Source: M3007 sp031373665
GTDB taxonomy: Bacteria; Bacteroidota; Bacteroidia; Chitinophagales; Saprospiraceae
NCBI GenBank assembly: GCA_031373665.1
Contig: JANMMZ010000138.1
Span: forward strand, 39,460-103,459
Length of the DNA: 64,000 bases
Direction of reading: 5' to 3'
Shown piece after piece: positions 44,055 to 55,000 of this stretch; positions within the stretch are counted from its first letter, which is position 1, and every line of letters starts with the position of its first letter. Both the position numbers and the translations under genes were made by a program. Under the pieces are notes generated by a model that searched no databases, was not told where the DNA came from, and saw only the letters and a list, made by a program, of their open reading frames with translations.

Positions 44055-46421
44055 TCAAAACTCCAACTTCCACCCCAAGTTAGGGATCAGCCCAAGTTGG
44101 TACTTAGTTTGGGTACTATTTCTAAAATTATCATAGTAATAATAAGCCACATTCTGTTGGTTGCTCACATTTTGTAAATCCAAGGCCAAGATACTGTTAC
44201 GCTTATTGCCAAGGTTGCGTTTCCAGTATAGGCGCAAGTCCGCCCTGAAATAATCGGGTAGTTTTTGGCTATAAGTAGCCTCCAAATAAGGTCTAATATC
44301 TGGATTGAAAGGATTTCGGAATGGCGTATTGGATAGGTCACGCAAGCCCCCACTATATACCGTCCTCAGACTAAACCCAAGGGTACGAATCTTGTTGCTT
44401 GGCTTAACCTTAGCCCACTCCCTACCCGTGGTCAGGTTAAGTACTTGTCCCACATCCCATTTGCTGCGCTGCCAATCGCCGCCCCGATTACCAAATTCGG
44501 AGCGCAACAAGGTCGCATTGGCGAGCATAAACCAACCCTGACCAAAATAACGCTGGTACTGGATTTCAGCGCCATAGTTTCGCCCTTTCCCATTTTCACC
44601 GAGCGGATAATTAGAAAACATTTGCTCCACACCATTCAATAAAGAAAAAGCAGAAGCCTTATCAGTAATGTAAGTAGGCACAGATCGAAGATCTTGGTAA
44701 AAAAATGCCCATTGCACCACTGATCCCGATTTAAACGTATGGCTATATTGGGTAGAAATTTGCCAGATTTTGGTAGGGCTTAGGTTCCGATTGGTAGGGC
44801 TAATCAATAGCGTAGGCGTAGGTTCATTGGGCGTAAGGTTCAATGCAAAACTGCCCACACCCATCCATATCGGTTGAGTCATGGTTTGTAGGCCTGCGCT
44901 TAGGCTTATTTTATCTTGTTGCGACAACCGGTGAGATCCCACCAACCGAGGCTCTAAAGTAGCATAAGGGCTTGTAATGTTGCTGTGCAAGCCTAGTTGT
45001 GCGGTGGTGCGGCCATTGCGATGCTCCAAATGCCAATTGGCCCAAGGCTGAATGGATACCCTGCGCCCTGTAGCATACAAATAGTACCATCCACCATGAG
45101 TGCTTTGTCCATCAAATTGGTGGACATTGATCAGCAAGCCTGCCGTTATTTTCTGTCGGTTACCGATCCGTTGTGATAGTTGGGTATGCCAAGAAACCTT
45201 GGTCTCTTCTGTATTGGAAACCGTATTTTGGGGGAACAACGCATTGTAAGAATAGGTTAAATAGTCATTTTTTTGCCAAGAACTGGTCACGGTGGTTTTG
45301 AGCCAACCTTTAGACCGAAGGGATAATAAATGAGAGGCTCCGATGATCGCAGTTTTTGATCGGAACTGGATATCAAGAAAATTCTTAAAATCAGTGATGT
45401 TTTGGACAGAATCAGTGTGTTTGTAGATATTTTCAGATAGGCCGCCCATTCCGAATACAGAAAATGTACCCCGATGCGCCGTTGGAAACCGCAGTTTGAA
45501 GGCAAAATCTTGAAAATTGATTTGCTCATTTCCAAAAGATACCCCCATTTGGCCCAATAGTCCCACCGTAGAATACCGGTAATTGGCAATATAACTGCTT
45601 TGTTTAGCCCTGTTCAACGGCCCTTCGGCGGCCACGTCAAGGCCGATCAGGCTGACGTGGGTAGTAAATTCGTGGGTTTGATCGTTGCCCGCTCGGAGGT
45701 TCATATCCATGACCCCGCCCCCCGCATTGCTATAACCGACAGGGAGACTACCCGTCAGCAAAGAGGCATTGTCAAGCAATTGCCCCGAAAACATCAGTAC
45801 GCCCCCGCTCGCTCCAGCGGGCTGGTCGCTGAAAGTACCAGCATTGGACAAATGGTTGGGGTTAAGGATATCAGTACCTTCCAAACGCCAACCCACTGTA
45901 CTAGGACTATTCCCCCTGATGCTGATTCCATTGGCTCCATCATCTTGTTGCACCACCCCTGCATAAGCGGCGGCCAATCGGCCGGGATCAAAAGCCATAG
46001 CCGGAAACCGAACCGTTTGATCGCGGGTGAGGGCAATCTCCCCAATGGGCTGTAGACTACGCCTACCAGCCTGATTGGCCATGATGGATACTTCTGGCAG
46101 GGCATTGGCGAGTGGATGTAGCACTATTTCTAGCCACTCTTCTTTTCCGGAGGCTACGTATATTTCTTTAAGGGTCAATGGTTCAAAACCCGTTACCTCC
46201 ACCTGACAGTCGTACCAACCTGTGGATACCGATTCCATTAAAAACTCGCCATTTTCATCACTTTTTGCTTGAAAAACCACCCCATTCGCACCACGCAGGG
46301 TCAGTGCTGCCCCTCCAATGGCTCCTCCATTATCAGCGTTTTTGAGATTTCCCCTGAATGTTTGGGCATCGGCTTCAAAGAGAATAGCAATAGAAAAACT
46401 TAATATAAAAAATAATTTCAT
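44055..46421 (-). CDS. TonB-dependent receptor with carboxypeptidase-like regulatory domain
   Basis: A 788-aa outer-membrane protein. ATG 46421 is chosen because it gives a proper signal peptide (LFFILSFSIAILFEADAQ); the longer frame lies over the cupin gene. An N-terminal carboxypeptidase regulatory-like beta domain (FRGNLKNADNGGAIGGAAL) is followed by a plug domain (ISIRGNSPSTVGWRLEGTDI) and the barrel, ending in NLGWKLEF. It imports an unknown ligand across the outer membrane with TonB energy. No SusD partner is adjacent, which argues against glycan uptake of the SusCD type. Lies 25 bp after the cupin gene and between two sensor pairs. Confidence 0.9.
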   Translation of the reverse strand: MKLFFILSFSIAILFEADAQTFRGNLKNADNGGAIGGAALTLRGANGVVFQAKSDENGEFLMESVSTGWYDCQVEVTGFEPLTLKEIYVASGKEEWLEIVLHPLANALPEVSIMANQAGRRSLQPIGEIALTRDQTVRFPAMAFDPGRLAAAYAGVVQQDDGANGISIRGNSPSTVGWRLEGTDILNPNHLSNAGTFSDQPAGASGGVLMFSGQLLDNASLLTGSLPVGYSNAGGGVMDMNLRAGNDQTHEFTTHVSLIGLDVAAEGPLNRAKQSSYIANYRYSTVGLLGQMGVSFGNEQINFQDFAFKLRFPTAHRGTFSVFGMGGLSENIYKHTDSVQNITDFKNFLDIQFRSKTAIIGASHLLSLRSKGWLKTTVTSSWQKNDYLTYSYNALFPQNTVSNTEETKVSWHTQLSQRIGNRQKITAGLLINVHQFDGQSTHGGWYYLYATGRRVSIQPWANWHLEHRNGRTTAQLGLHSNITSPYATLEPRLVGSHRLSQQDKISLSAGLQTMTQPIWMGVGSFALNLTPNEPTPTLLISPTNRNLSPTKIWQISTQYSHTFKSGSVVQWAFFYQDLRSVPTYITDKASAFSLLNGVEQMFSNYPLGENGKGRNYGAEIQYQRYFGQGWFMLANATLLRSEFGNRGGDWQRSKWDVGQVLNLTTGREWAKVKPSNKIRTLGFSLRTVYSGGLRDLSNTPFRNPFNPDIRPYLEATYSQKLPDYFRADLRLYWKRNLGNKRNSILALDLQNVSNQQNVAYYYYDNFRNSTQTKYQLGLIPNLGWKLEF

Positions 46422-46446
46422 GACATTTAAAATAATGATGAATGTT

Positions 46447-46788
46447 TTAAAAACAACAAAACTCAAGGGAAAAACGTTCACCCCCAACTGGGCCATAAAA
46501 AAAGACCCAAGTAGCAAAATCGTCGGAAAATGTGACGAACCGATGCGGTACATGCGCAGGAACAAATAGAAAGTCGCCTGTACCAAAATCAGTTACCTGA
46601 CCATCCAATTCAAAAGTACCGCTTCCTGCAACGATCACGTATATCTCATCGCGGTCGTGTGGCGTTTGTAAGTCTATTTTTTTAGGCTGATACAGTTCCA
46701 CTGCAAGACTACCATGCCTAAACAACTCGACGAATGGGCTGTCCGTATTTTGAAGGGCAGCAAAGGCTGATTGTGTTGTTATTTTCAT
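46447..46788 (-). CDS. Cupin-domain protein
   Basis: A 113-aa single-domain cupin with both metal motifs: TPHDRDEIYVIVAGSGTFEL and GDFLFVPAHVPHRFV. Function may be metal-dependent dioxygenase or binding. A -7 box lies only five bases before the ATG. It heads a probable operon with the TonB receptor. Confidence 0.88.
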   Translation of the reverse strand: MKITTQSAFAALQNTDSPFVELFRHGSLAVELYQPKKIDLQTPHDRDEIYVIVAGSGTFELDGQVTDFGTGDFLFVPAHVPHRFVTFSDDFATWVFFYGPVGGERFSLEFCCF

Positions 46789-46792
46789 GGCG

Positions 46793-46800
46793 CAAAGATA
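46793..46800 (-). promoter_or_regulatory. -7 promoter box for the cupin gene; leaderless type
   Basis: CAAAGATA reads TATCTTTG on the minus strand. The box is followed by GCGCC-ATG or nearly so: only four bases separate it from the start codon. Confidence 0.55.
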
Positions 46801-46897
46801 GATAATTTAATTAGACCCCACCATGAGCAGGGTCATAGGAGGAGGCATCAATGCTCATCATATAAGACTTACTATTTGATATAAACAATATATATTT

Positions 46898-48454
46898 ATG
46901 AAAACCAACATATTAGCACAACTAAAAACCCTGTTCCGATTGGCACAGATAGGATCAAACCAACCGGACAAATCATTGGATGACCTACTGAATGAACACC
47001 AATCTTATGGTGAATCAAGGCGACAATTTCTAAAAACAGCCTCCAAAACCAGCCTGATTTTGGGTACGGGCGGAGGTTATGCCATTGAAAACATGATCCT
47101 AGATGGGGTCAAGAAAAAATACAAAGTAGCCATAGTAGGAGCCGGCATGGCGGGCTTGAGTGCGGGCTATTTTCTACGACGAAAAGGGGTAAAAGCCACT
47201 ATATTTGAAGGAGACAAACGGGTAGGAGGCCGAATCAAAAGTGCTCACCATTATGGAAATAGCACCTTACACACTGAAATCGGAGCGGAATTTATAGATA
47301 CCCTCCACCAAGAAATGTTGTGGTTTGTAAAAGTACTGAAATTGGAGGAAAAAATATTGGACGTAGAGATGGACACCTTTGGTCTCCGCGATGCTTTTTT
47401 TATAGACAACCATCATTATACCGTCAAAGATGTATTGTCGGAATTCAAGTCAGCCTATCCCAAAATTTTGGCTGACCAATCAATATTGGAAGGTGCCAAT
47501 GCTGCTACCTTAGATCAACTTTCTATGGCGGAATACATAGAGTCCATCCCAGTCAGCAACTGGCTCAAAAAACTATTAACGGCTTCTTTTATCGGTGAAA
47601 ACGGGCTAGAAACCGCCGAGCAAAGTGCGGCTAACTTATTGAGTGTCTTGGAAATACGCGACGAAAAATACTATCCATTTGGCAGCAGCGACGAGCGGTT
47701 TAAGATATTGGGTGGCAATGAACAAATCCCTCAAGGTATTGCCGAGATCTTGAATGGACAAATCCGTTATGAGCATCAATTGCAAGCCATCCGCGAAAAT
47801 AAAAACAAGACCATAACCCTTATTTTTTCAGAAAACGGAAGCCCCAGCGAGGAAACCTTTGACCTCGTCATCATGGCTTTACCATTCAGTATTTTACGCC
47901 ATATTGACGTTCAAATGGATTTACCAGCGTTCAAAAAACAATGCATCCATGAGATGGGATATGGCACCAATGCCAAATTTATCATAGAAACCCAAACCCG
48001 CGCTTGGCGTACTGCTGGTTACCGTGGGTTCTTGTTCAATGATTATATTCACAATGGATGGGACAGCAGCCAAATGCAACTCAACAACGAGGGCTTTGGT
48101 ACTTATACTTGTTATTTTGGTGGAAAACGAGGGAAAGACGCAGCAAAAGGCAGCGAAAATGAATTATTAAAGGCTTCTTTACCAATTTTAGACGCTGCTT
48201 TCCCCAGTATTCAAGCCCAATTCACTGGAAAAATGGAGACTGCACACTGGGCGGCCAATCCCTTCATCAAAGGGAGCTATGCTTGCCCACGACCTGGACA
48301 AACCCCCATGTTTGAAGGCGCAGCATTTGAGCCAGTCCGCCGCTTGTACTTTGCCGGGGAGCATTGTAGCACTAGTTTTTGGGGCTTTATGAACGGTGCT
48401 GCTGAAACAGGCAGGCGTGCCGCCGAATTGGTGCTAACGAAGATGCGGGTTTAA
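46898..48454 (+). CDS. Tat-exported flavin amine oxidase
   Basis: A 518-aa FAD-dependent oxidase. A twin-arginine motif (ESRRQFLKTASK) before a hydrophobic stretch marks Tat export, after an unusual N-terminal extension of about 40 residues. The dinucleotide fold is VAIVGAGMAGLSAGYFLRRK with EGDKRVGGRI, and the C-terminal FAD motif is LYFAGEHCSTSFWGFMNGAA. Such enzymes oxidise amines to aldehydes with release of hydrogen peroxide and ammonia; substrate unknown. Confidence 0.9.
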   Translation: MKTNILAQLKTLFRLAQIGSNQPDKSLDDLLNEHQSYGESRRQFLKTASKTSLILGTGGGYAIENMILDGVKKKYKVAIVGAGMAGLSAGYFLRRKGVKATIFEGDKRVGGRIKSAHHYGNSTLHTEIGAEFIDTLHQEMLWFVKVLKLEEKILDVEMDTFGLRDAFFIDNHHYTVKDVLSEFKSAYPKILADQSILEGANAATLDQLSMAEYIESIPVSNWLKKLLTASFIGENGLETAEQSAANLLSVLEIRDEKYYPFGSSDERFKILGGNEQIPQGIAEILNGQIRYEHQLQAIRENKNKTITLIFSENGSPSEETFDLVIMALPFSILRHIDVQMDLPAFKKQCIHEMGYGTNAKFIIETQTRAWRTAGYRGFLFNDYIHNGWDSSQMQLNNEGFGTYTCYFGGKRGKDAAKGSENELLKASLPILDAAFPSIQAQFTGKMETAHWAANPFIKGSYACPRPGQTPMFEGAAFEPVRRLYFAGEHCSTSFWGFMNGAAETGRRAAELVLTKMRV

Positions 48455-48593
48455 GAAAAAGGATACAGTGATCCCCAAAAAACCTGCCTCATCTTTTTTT
48501 TCCCTGACTTCGTCGAAAATTGTCTGGTCAATGCAGCCTATTGATCCTTTCTTTGTCATATCAATGAAGAAAAATTTACACAACTACTTATAC

Positions 48594-50999
48594 ATGACAC
48601 AAACTAATCGCCTGACGCTCCTATTATTATGTTTAATAGGAGTCTTTTCCACGAGTTTAACCGCCCAAAACTTAAATATCCAGTTTCGGTCAAAAATGAA
48701 TTTTCCCGGCCAGACCATGGCTAATATTTGCGGCTATGCCGCTGATGGAAAAGAATACGCCATTTGTGGTGGCTCTACTGGTATTGAAATAGTGGATGTA
48801 ACCAACCCCGATGCCTTAGTAAAAATCGTAAAAATACCCGGCCCTACCAGCCTCTGGAAAGAAATCAAAACTTATAAACATTACGCTTACATCACCACCG
48901 AAGGCGGCGGTGGATTACAGATCGTGGATATGAGTACCTTGCCCGTGGCCACTTACCACAGTTACACTGGTGACGGTGCGATACTTAACCAACTCAGTAG
49001 CATCCACTCGCTACACATAGACACGACCAAAGGCTTTTTATATGCGCATGGTACCAGTCTATTTGGAGGCGGATCTGTGGTCTTTGATCTCAATAATGAT
49101 CCTTGGAATCCCACTTATGCGGGCAAATACGATGCAAATGGCTATGTCCATGATGGATGGGTGGACAATGACACCCTTTATGCAGCCCATATCAGCGGTG
49201 GGTTCTTCTCAATTGTCAATATGGCCAACAAAGTCAATCCACAGGTGCTGGCCACCCAACCTACTCCCAATTTTTTCACGCACAATACGTGGATGTCTGT
49301 TGACCGAAAAACCATTTTCACAACCGATGAAACCGATGATTCATTCTTGGCGGCTTATGATATTTCTGATCCCGATGACGTGAAATTTTTGGATAAAGTC
49401 CAGTCAAATCCCGGATCCAATTCCGTAGGACACAATACCCATATTATCGGCAATTACGCCGTGACCTCGTGGTATCACGATGGCGTTACCATTGTAGATG
49501 TCAGTGATCCGACTAATATGGTGCAGGTAGGCAACTATGACAACGACCCAACCGTCGCTGGTGGTGGGCAACAAGGTTGCTGGGGCGTATATCCATACCT
49601 TCCATCAGGCAATTTGATCGCTACTTATTTTTCAAACGATCAAACCCCCAAAGGTGAACTGTGGGTACTCACCCCCACTTACAAGCAAGCAGCATACTTA
49701 CAAGGATCGGTAAAATCTGCATCTACTGGAAATCCCATCAACAATGCCAAAATAGAAATCGTGAGCGGAGACCCCGGAACTATTGAGTTTTCTTTGGCCA
49801 ATGGTGGTTTCTCTTTTGGACAGGCTACTGCTGGTAGTTTTGAGGTAAAGGTGAGTAAAGTGGGCTACGTGACCCAGACCCAGACCGTGACTTTAGTATC
49901 AGGTGAAACCCTGAATCTAAATTTCCAATTGGTGGATGAACAAGTTATTTCGCTCACAGGTACAGTCGTGAGTGCGGTCACCAACTTGCCTATTCCTTTT
50001 GCTCATATTGGAGTGGTTGGGATTAGCAATTTTAATACCATTGCTGATGCTAATGGGCAGTTTACTTTGCCCGGTATATATATAGGTACTTACCAGGTGA
50101 TTGCAGGTGCTTGGGGCTATGGCTACAAAACCTTCAACAATCAAACCCTGAATACCAATCAGACCTTCAATTTCGTATTGCCAAAAGGCTACCGCGATGA
50201 TTTTGTTTTTGATTACGGGTGGGAAAAAAGTGGCACTTCAGAAAACGGAGATTGGGAAATAGCCGAACCGATTGGGATCAACCCTGGAGGAGGGTTTCTG
50301 TTAGTTCCTGAAACTGATCTTTCTGCCGATATTGGCAATACTTGCTATGTCACGGGTAATAGTGCCGTCATCGGTGAAAATGATGTGGAGGGAGGAACCC
50401 AAATTTTGCGTTCTCCGGTGATGGATCTTACCTCTTATAATCAACCGGAGTTGAAAGGCTTTTTGTTCTTCACCAGCATCACTTTTACCCAATTATCCTT
50501 GGATTCTATCCGAATTTATGTCGAAAATGGAACAGAAGAGGCTTTGTTGTATGATTTGCCCGGTACTACTTTTAACTGGAGACCGCTCAATAAAAATATT
50601 AAATCCGTCATTCCGATTACCAACACCATGCGCATTCGCATAGAATGCTTTGATGATCCGATCTACACAGACCAAGATTCGTATGAAGCGTCGTTCGATT
50701 ACTTCCGGATCACAGATGCTGCACCTTCTGCAACCAACGATCCATTAAGTGCCGCACAACTGATGGTTCACCCCAACCCTTTCAAAGGGCAGGCTGTAGT
50801 GGCTTATGAAGCACCAGCAGGCGATACCTATCGCCTACAAATCACAGATATGCTTGGTAGAATTGTCGAAACGGTAGATTTGCAAGGAAATAGCGGGATG
50901 GAAGCCGTCGGCCAAGCCCTCCATCCGGGCATTTATTTTGCCCGTTTGGAACAATCTGGAAGGGTTGGAAAAACGGTGAAATTAGTAAAAGCCGAGTAA
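48594..50999 (+). CDS. Choice-of-anchor B surface protein with T9SS sorting tail
   Basis: An 801-aa secreted protein. ATG 48594 gives a clean signal peptide (LTLLLLCLIGVFSTSLTAQ); ATG 48564 is possible. The first half is a LVIVD/choice-of-anchor-B propeller (IEIVDVTNPDALVKIVKI, LQIVDMSTLPVATYHSY, VTIVDVSDPTNM). Two carboxypeptidase regulatory-like domains follow (SVKSASTGNPINNAKIEIV; TVVSAVTNLPIPFAHIGVV). The last 80 residues (MVHPNPFKGQAVVAYEAP, GIYFARLEQSGRVGKTVKLV) are a type A T9SS sorting domain, so the protein is moved across the outer membrane and anchored. Confidence 0.9.
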   Translation: MTQTNRLTLLLLCLIGVFSTSLTAQNLNIQFRSKMNFPGQTMANICGYAADGKEYAICGGSTGIEIVDVTNPDALVKIVKIPGPTSLWKEIKTYKHYAYITTEGGGGLQIVDMSTLPVATYHSYTGDGAILNQLSSIHSLHIDTTKGFLYAHGTSLFGGGSVVFDLNNDPWNPTYAGKYDANGYVHDGWVDNDTLYAAHISGGFFSIVNMANKVNPQVLATQPTPNFFTHNTWMSVDRKTIFTTDETDDSFLAAYDISDPDDVKFLDKVQSNPGSNSVGHNTHIIGNYAVTSWYHDGVTIVDVSDPTNMVQVGNYDNDPTVAGGGQQGCWGVYPYLPSGNLIATYFSNDQTPKGELWVLTPTYKQAAYLQGSVKSASTGNPINNAKIEIVSGDPGTIEFSLANGGFSFGQATAGSFEVKVSKVGYVTQTQTVTLVSGETLNLNFQLVDEQVISLTGTVVSAVTNLPIPFAHIGVVGISNFNTIADANGQFTLPGIYIGTYQVIAGAWGYGYKTFNNQTLNTNQTFNFVLPKGYRDDFVFDYGWEKSGTSENGDWEIAEPIGINPGGGFLLVPETDLSADIGNTCYVTGNSAVIGENDVEGGTQILRSPVMDLTSYNQPELKGFLFFTSITFTQLSLDSIRIYVENGTEEALLYDLPGTTFNWRPLNKNIKSVIPITNTMRIRIECFDDPIYTDQDSYEASFDYFRITDAAPSATNDPLSAAQLMVHPNPFKGQAVVAYEAPAGDTYRLQITDMLGRIVETVDLQGNSGMEAVGQALHPGIYFARLEQSGRVGKTVKLVKAE

Positions 51000-51060
51000 G
51001 GAAGTCTAATAGACTAATCAGATCGTCAATCTAGGAAATCAATAATCCTTTGACGTTTAA

Positions 51061-51097
51061 ATTCAGCCCCCTGCCCATTAGGCGCAGGGGGCTGAAT
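51061..51097. terminator. Perfect 14-bp hairpin between convergent genes
   Basis: Arms ATTCAGCCCCCTGC and GCAGGGGGCTGAAT are perfectly complementary with a 9-nt loop. The T-rich tail is modest (TATTTTATATTT). It probably terminates the plus-strand transcript of the surface-protein gene. Confidence 0.8.
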
Positions 51098-51172
51098 TAT
51101 TTTATATTTAAAGAGTAAAAAACCTTACCCCAGACTAAAAAGCACCAAAAATACAACGACACATCCCCTACT

Positions 51173-51925
51173 CTACCCAGTAACCAACTCCAAAAACTCC
51201 GATTTTCGACTCCGAGCAACCGGTATATTTTTCCCATTTGACATCAAAACCTCATCTTCAGAACGAATAAATTTTTTAATATGTTGCAGATTGATAAGAT
51301 GAGAATGATGAATCCTAAAGAAGAAGTCATAATCAAGCATTTCTTCTACATCGCGGAGGGTCTTCGACATTAATGCTTTCTCGCCATCGGTCATATAAAC
51401 ATGAGTATAAGGGCCATCGCTGTCGCAATGAACAATATCAGTGATATTGACAAACTGTAAACCTTCCGTAGTGCTGATCACCATTTTATTGGGCAACCCT
51501 GCACGTATAGGGTCAAATTGCTGTAATACATCCATCTGCTGTGGCTCTATCAACTGATTGTTACTTGCTGCCTTTTGAACGGCGGCAACCAAGTCTGCTA
51601 CGATAAGTGGTTTCAAAAGGTAATCTAAGGCACTAAATTTAAAGGCCCTCACTGCATACTGATTGTATGCAGTAGTGAATATGACCTTAAATGGAACCGG
51701 TTGGCAACGCTCCAATACTTCAAAACCATTGAGTTTGGGCATTTCTATATCTAAGATAACCAGATCCGGCTGATAGTCCAGAATGGCTTGGAGCCCGATC
51801 ACAGGATCTTCATAACCACCTATTACTTCCACCTCAGCACTACAGTGTTTCTGAAGTAAATGACTCAATAGATTGAGGCTATTGGGCTCATCATCGAGCA
51901 AAATTGTTTTCAACGGAGCATTCAT
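51173..51925 (-). CDS. LytTR-family response regulator
   Basis: A 250-aa regulator from ATG 51925 (the longer frame adds an implausible tail). Receiver motifs: LLDDEPNSL, phospho-acceptor in LVILDIEMPKLNG, FTTAYNQYAVRAFKF and DYLLKPL. LytTR domain: IVHCDSDGPYTHVYM and FFRIHHSHLINLQHIKKF. It lies downstream of its partner kinase in the same direction. Confidence 0.94.
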   Translation of the reverse strand: MNAPLKTILLDDEPNSLNLLSHLLQKHCSAEVEVIGGYEDPVIGLQAILDYQPDLVILDIEMPKLNGFEVLERCQPVPFKVIFTTAYNQYAVRAFKFSALDYLLKPLIVADLVAAVQKAASNNQLIEPQQMDVLQQFDPIRAGLPNKMVISTTEGLQFVNITDIVHCDSDGPYTHVYMTDGEKALMSKTLRDVEEMLDYDFFFRIHHSHLINLQHIKKFIRSEDEVLMSNGKNIPVARSRKSEFLELVTG

Positions 51926-52087
51926 ACTTTTTACTTTTATATGTTTAAGTATTTTGAGCCAAATCAGGTATAAACGTTTGAACATCTTCAATTAAGTTAT
52001 TAATACGTAAAGATGCACGATTTCATGCTTTCAAAAACGGTATTTTTAACGAATACATGAAAAAAACAATGTTTTGGAGGCAATGGT

Positions 52088-55000
52088 TTAATATCCCGCT
52101 TTCATGCGCAGCACCACCCTAGTCCCCATATCAATACCATTGGTTACTATATCGGTTATTCGTACCCTAGCATCCAACTGATATAAGTCATTGATAATAC
52201 CCAAACGTTCATGCGTCACGGCCATACCATGCGATTTATGTTGGTTGACCGTTTTCGATTTTAAAGCCGCAGCCTTTTTCCGTCCAACCCCATTATCTTC
52301 TATTTGAATCAAAATCTCCGCTCCTTCCTGCCGCGCCTCAATCGTCAATACCCCTCGCCCAGTTTCTTTGTGCATGAGGCCATGCCAAATGGCATTTTCC
52401 ACATAAGGCTGAATTAGCATCGGCGGCAATGCTACCCTAGAGACATCCAATCCAGATTGTATATTGATGGTATAATCAAAACGTTGACCAAAACGCATAC
52501 GTTCCAATTCTATATACAATCGTAGCGTATCCAACTCCTCAGATAGGCTTACTTGCTCTGTTCGCGAAGCATCCAGCACGCGGCGGATCAATTTTGAAAA
52601 CATCCCCAAATAATGAGATGCATTGTCAGGGTCATTGATAACAATGTAATTATTGATCGAATTCAAGCAATTGAACACAAAATGGGGACTCATTTGCGCT
52701 CTTAGTGCCGACAACTTTACTTCGCTCACTTCATGCCTAAGTTCAGCCTCCCGTTGTTTAAAATGCGCCTCTCGTTCCCGCCCTTTGGCGCGTACTTGTG
52801 ATCGCTGCCATTGCCAATGAATGGCTTTCCAGATCAAACCCAAAAGAGTCAATACCGCAAATACTTGAAACCATAGGGTACGCCACCAAGGGTTCAATAT
52901 CTGCAAGTGAAATACAGCTGCCTGAGTATTCCAAACGCCAGCACTATTGGCAGCCCAAACCTTAAAAACATAATCACCTGCCGGCAAATTCGTATAATTG
53001 GCCGTACGACGATTGTCAGAGAAAGTAGTGTCAGGGTCAAACCCTTCTAATATATAACGAAACTTAATTCGTTCACTTTGCGTGTAATTAATAGCCGTAA
53101 AATCGAACAAAATGAAATTTTGGTCATGATTCAGCACCAACGGTTTCTGGCCAACTTCCAGTTTTTCAAAAGGATAGATTTGATTTTTGACCAACAACCG
53201 CCGAATGAGTGGATGCGCAGGTGCTCCATTCCGATTGACCCTCAAAGGATTAAAAAACAGGTTAAAATTTTCTCTACTATAGAAAAAATTACCATTCACC
53301 CAATGTACTGTCCTCCTTATACCTCGTATATCATCATTAGAAAACCCATTGGGTATCCTTAGTTTTTGAAAAGTGTGGCTATTTTTTTCAGAAAAGAAAA
53401 CACCATATTGAGAAAAAACCCATAGTTTCCCACTGGGGTCAAACATCAATTGATACACTGTTCCGGGCGGAACACCCTCCTTTTCAGAAAACACCTTGGT
53501 TTGGTGCTGGTGCGTATCGTAATAAAGTAACCCATCCAAAGTACCCAACCAAAGGTTTCCCTTTTCATCGTATGCTACATCATTCATCCAGTTACTCATA
53601 TTGTGCCCATTCCCCTCCACCGTCTCTATACTCCGCCATTGGGCGGTGACTATATCCACTTGGGCCAAGCCTTTAATGGTGGCTACCCACACATTCCCTT
53701 CCCGATCTTCTGATACATCCAACAATGGTTTAGTAAACTCACTCTTAAACGCCTCCGGAGATGGAAAAAATTTCACATACCCAGTAGCAGTCTCTATTTG
53801 ACCGATACCTTGATCTGAAACCACCCAAAAATGAGCATCATTGCCCTTGGCCAAACGTACAATGTTAGATAAATCGTTGCTCGGATTTCTCCTCAAACGA
53901 CCTTCCTTGATAGAAAATAAGCCATTTTTCGTCCCAACCCATATAGTTTGATCTGAAGTTACCAATAGATCTCTTACTTCCGTAGTCGCAAGCGACTTAT
54001 CAGGTGATTGAAAAAAACGCCGCAATACTTTTTTTTCGGCATGATTATACTCCACCAATCCCCCTGAGCCTCGATTGCCGATCCACCAGACATCATCGCG
54101 CAGGGGATCTGCACACACCACATTGACATCAGGGGCATTGGCACCTTCAAGAAAAGGGAAAAGCATACTTCCAAACTCTTGATCTTGCTCGTCCAGTTTG
54201 ACCAACCCACCCGTAAATGTTGAAATCCAAAGCACTCCGTTGTAGTGCATCAGTTTGGAGGTTCGATTGACCGGCAGACTTGATGGAGAGAATGGATCAC
54301 GCTGAATAAAGCGCGGAAAGAAAGTTTGTTTTCGCAAATCAAATAAAGCCAATCCGTGGTGTACGGTGGAGATCCAAAGCACCGAGTCGCCCGTTAATTC
54401 AGGAAAAACACTTAGATATCTAGGAAAAAATAATTCATCTTTTGATACCTGAGGTGGCCTATACTCTTGATAAGTATCAGTCAAAGTATTCCACCCAAAC
54501 AGACCCGACCCCGTAAACCATATCGTACCTTGTTTGTCTTCATATCCAGACAATGCTTCAAAACCAACCTTCCATTTGGTTGCTGTACCCGTTTTGGGTT
54601 CGTATCGCAATACCTGCTGACCAATCCCCGTAAACCAAATCCGCCCTTTTGAGTCACCAAACATTGCCATGCAACCACGCAGGTGTACATCGGTTGAGTC
54701 TAGTTGCATCGTAGGGGTATGTAGTTTCCAAAGCCGATCATTGGCCATGACCCACAAAGTTTCACGGCCATCAAACCAAATCTTATTGACTTCCATGGAA
54801 TCGCCCAATGTCCCAAATTGGGGATACACAAACCGATAAGCACCGGGATCAAACCAAGCAAGTCCACCCTCATTGCCCAACCAAAAACGCTTTAGTTGAT
54901 CGGTTGCAAATGATAAATTACCCGATTGCCGCAGCCCTTCCGAGCCATCTACCTTAAAATACTCAAACTGAACCCCATCAAAACGACAAACCCCGCCCAA

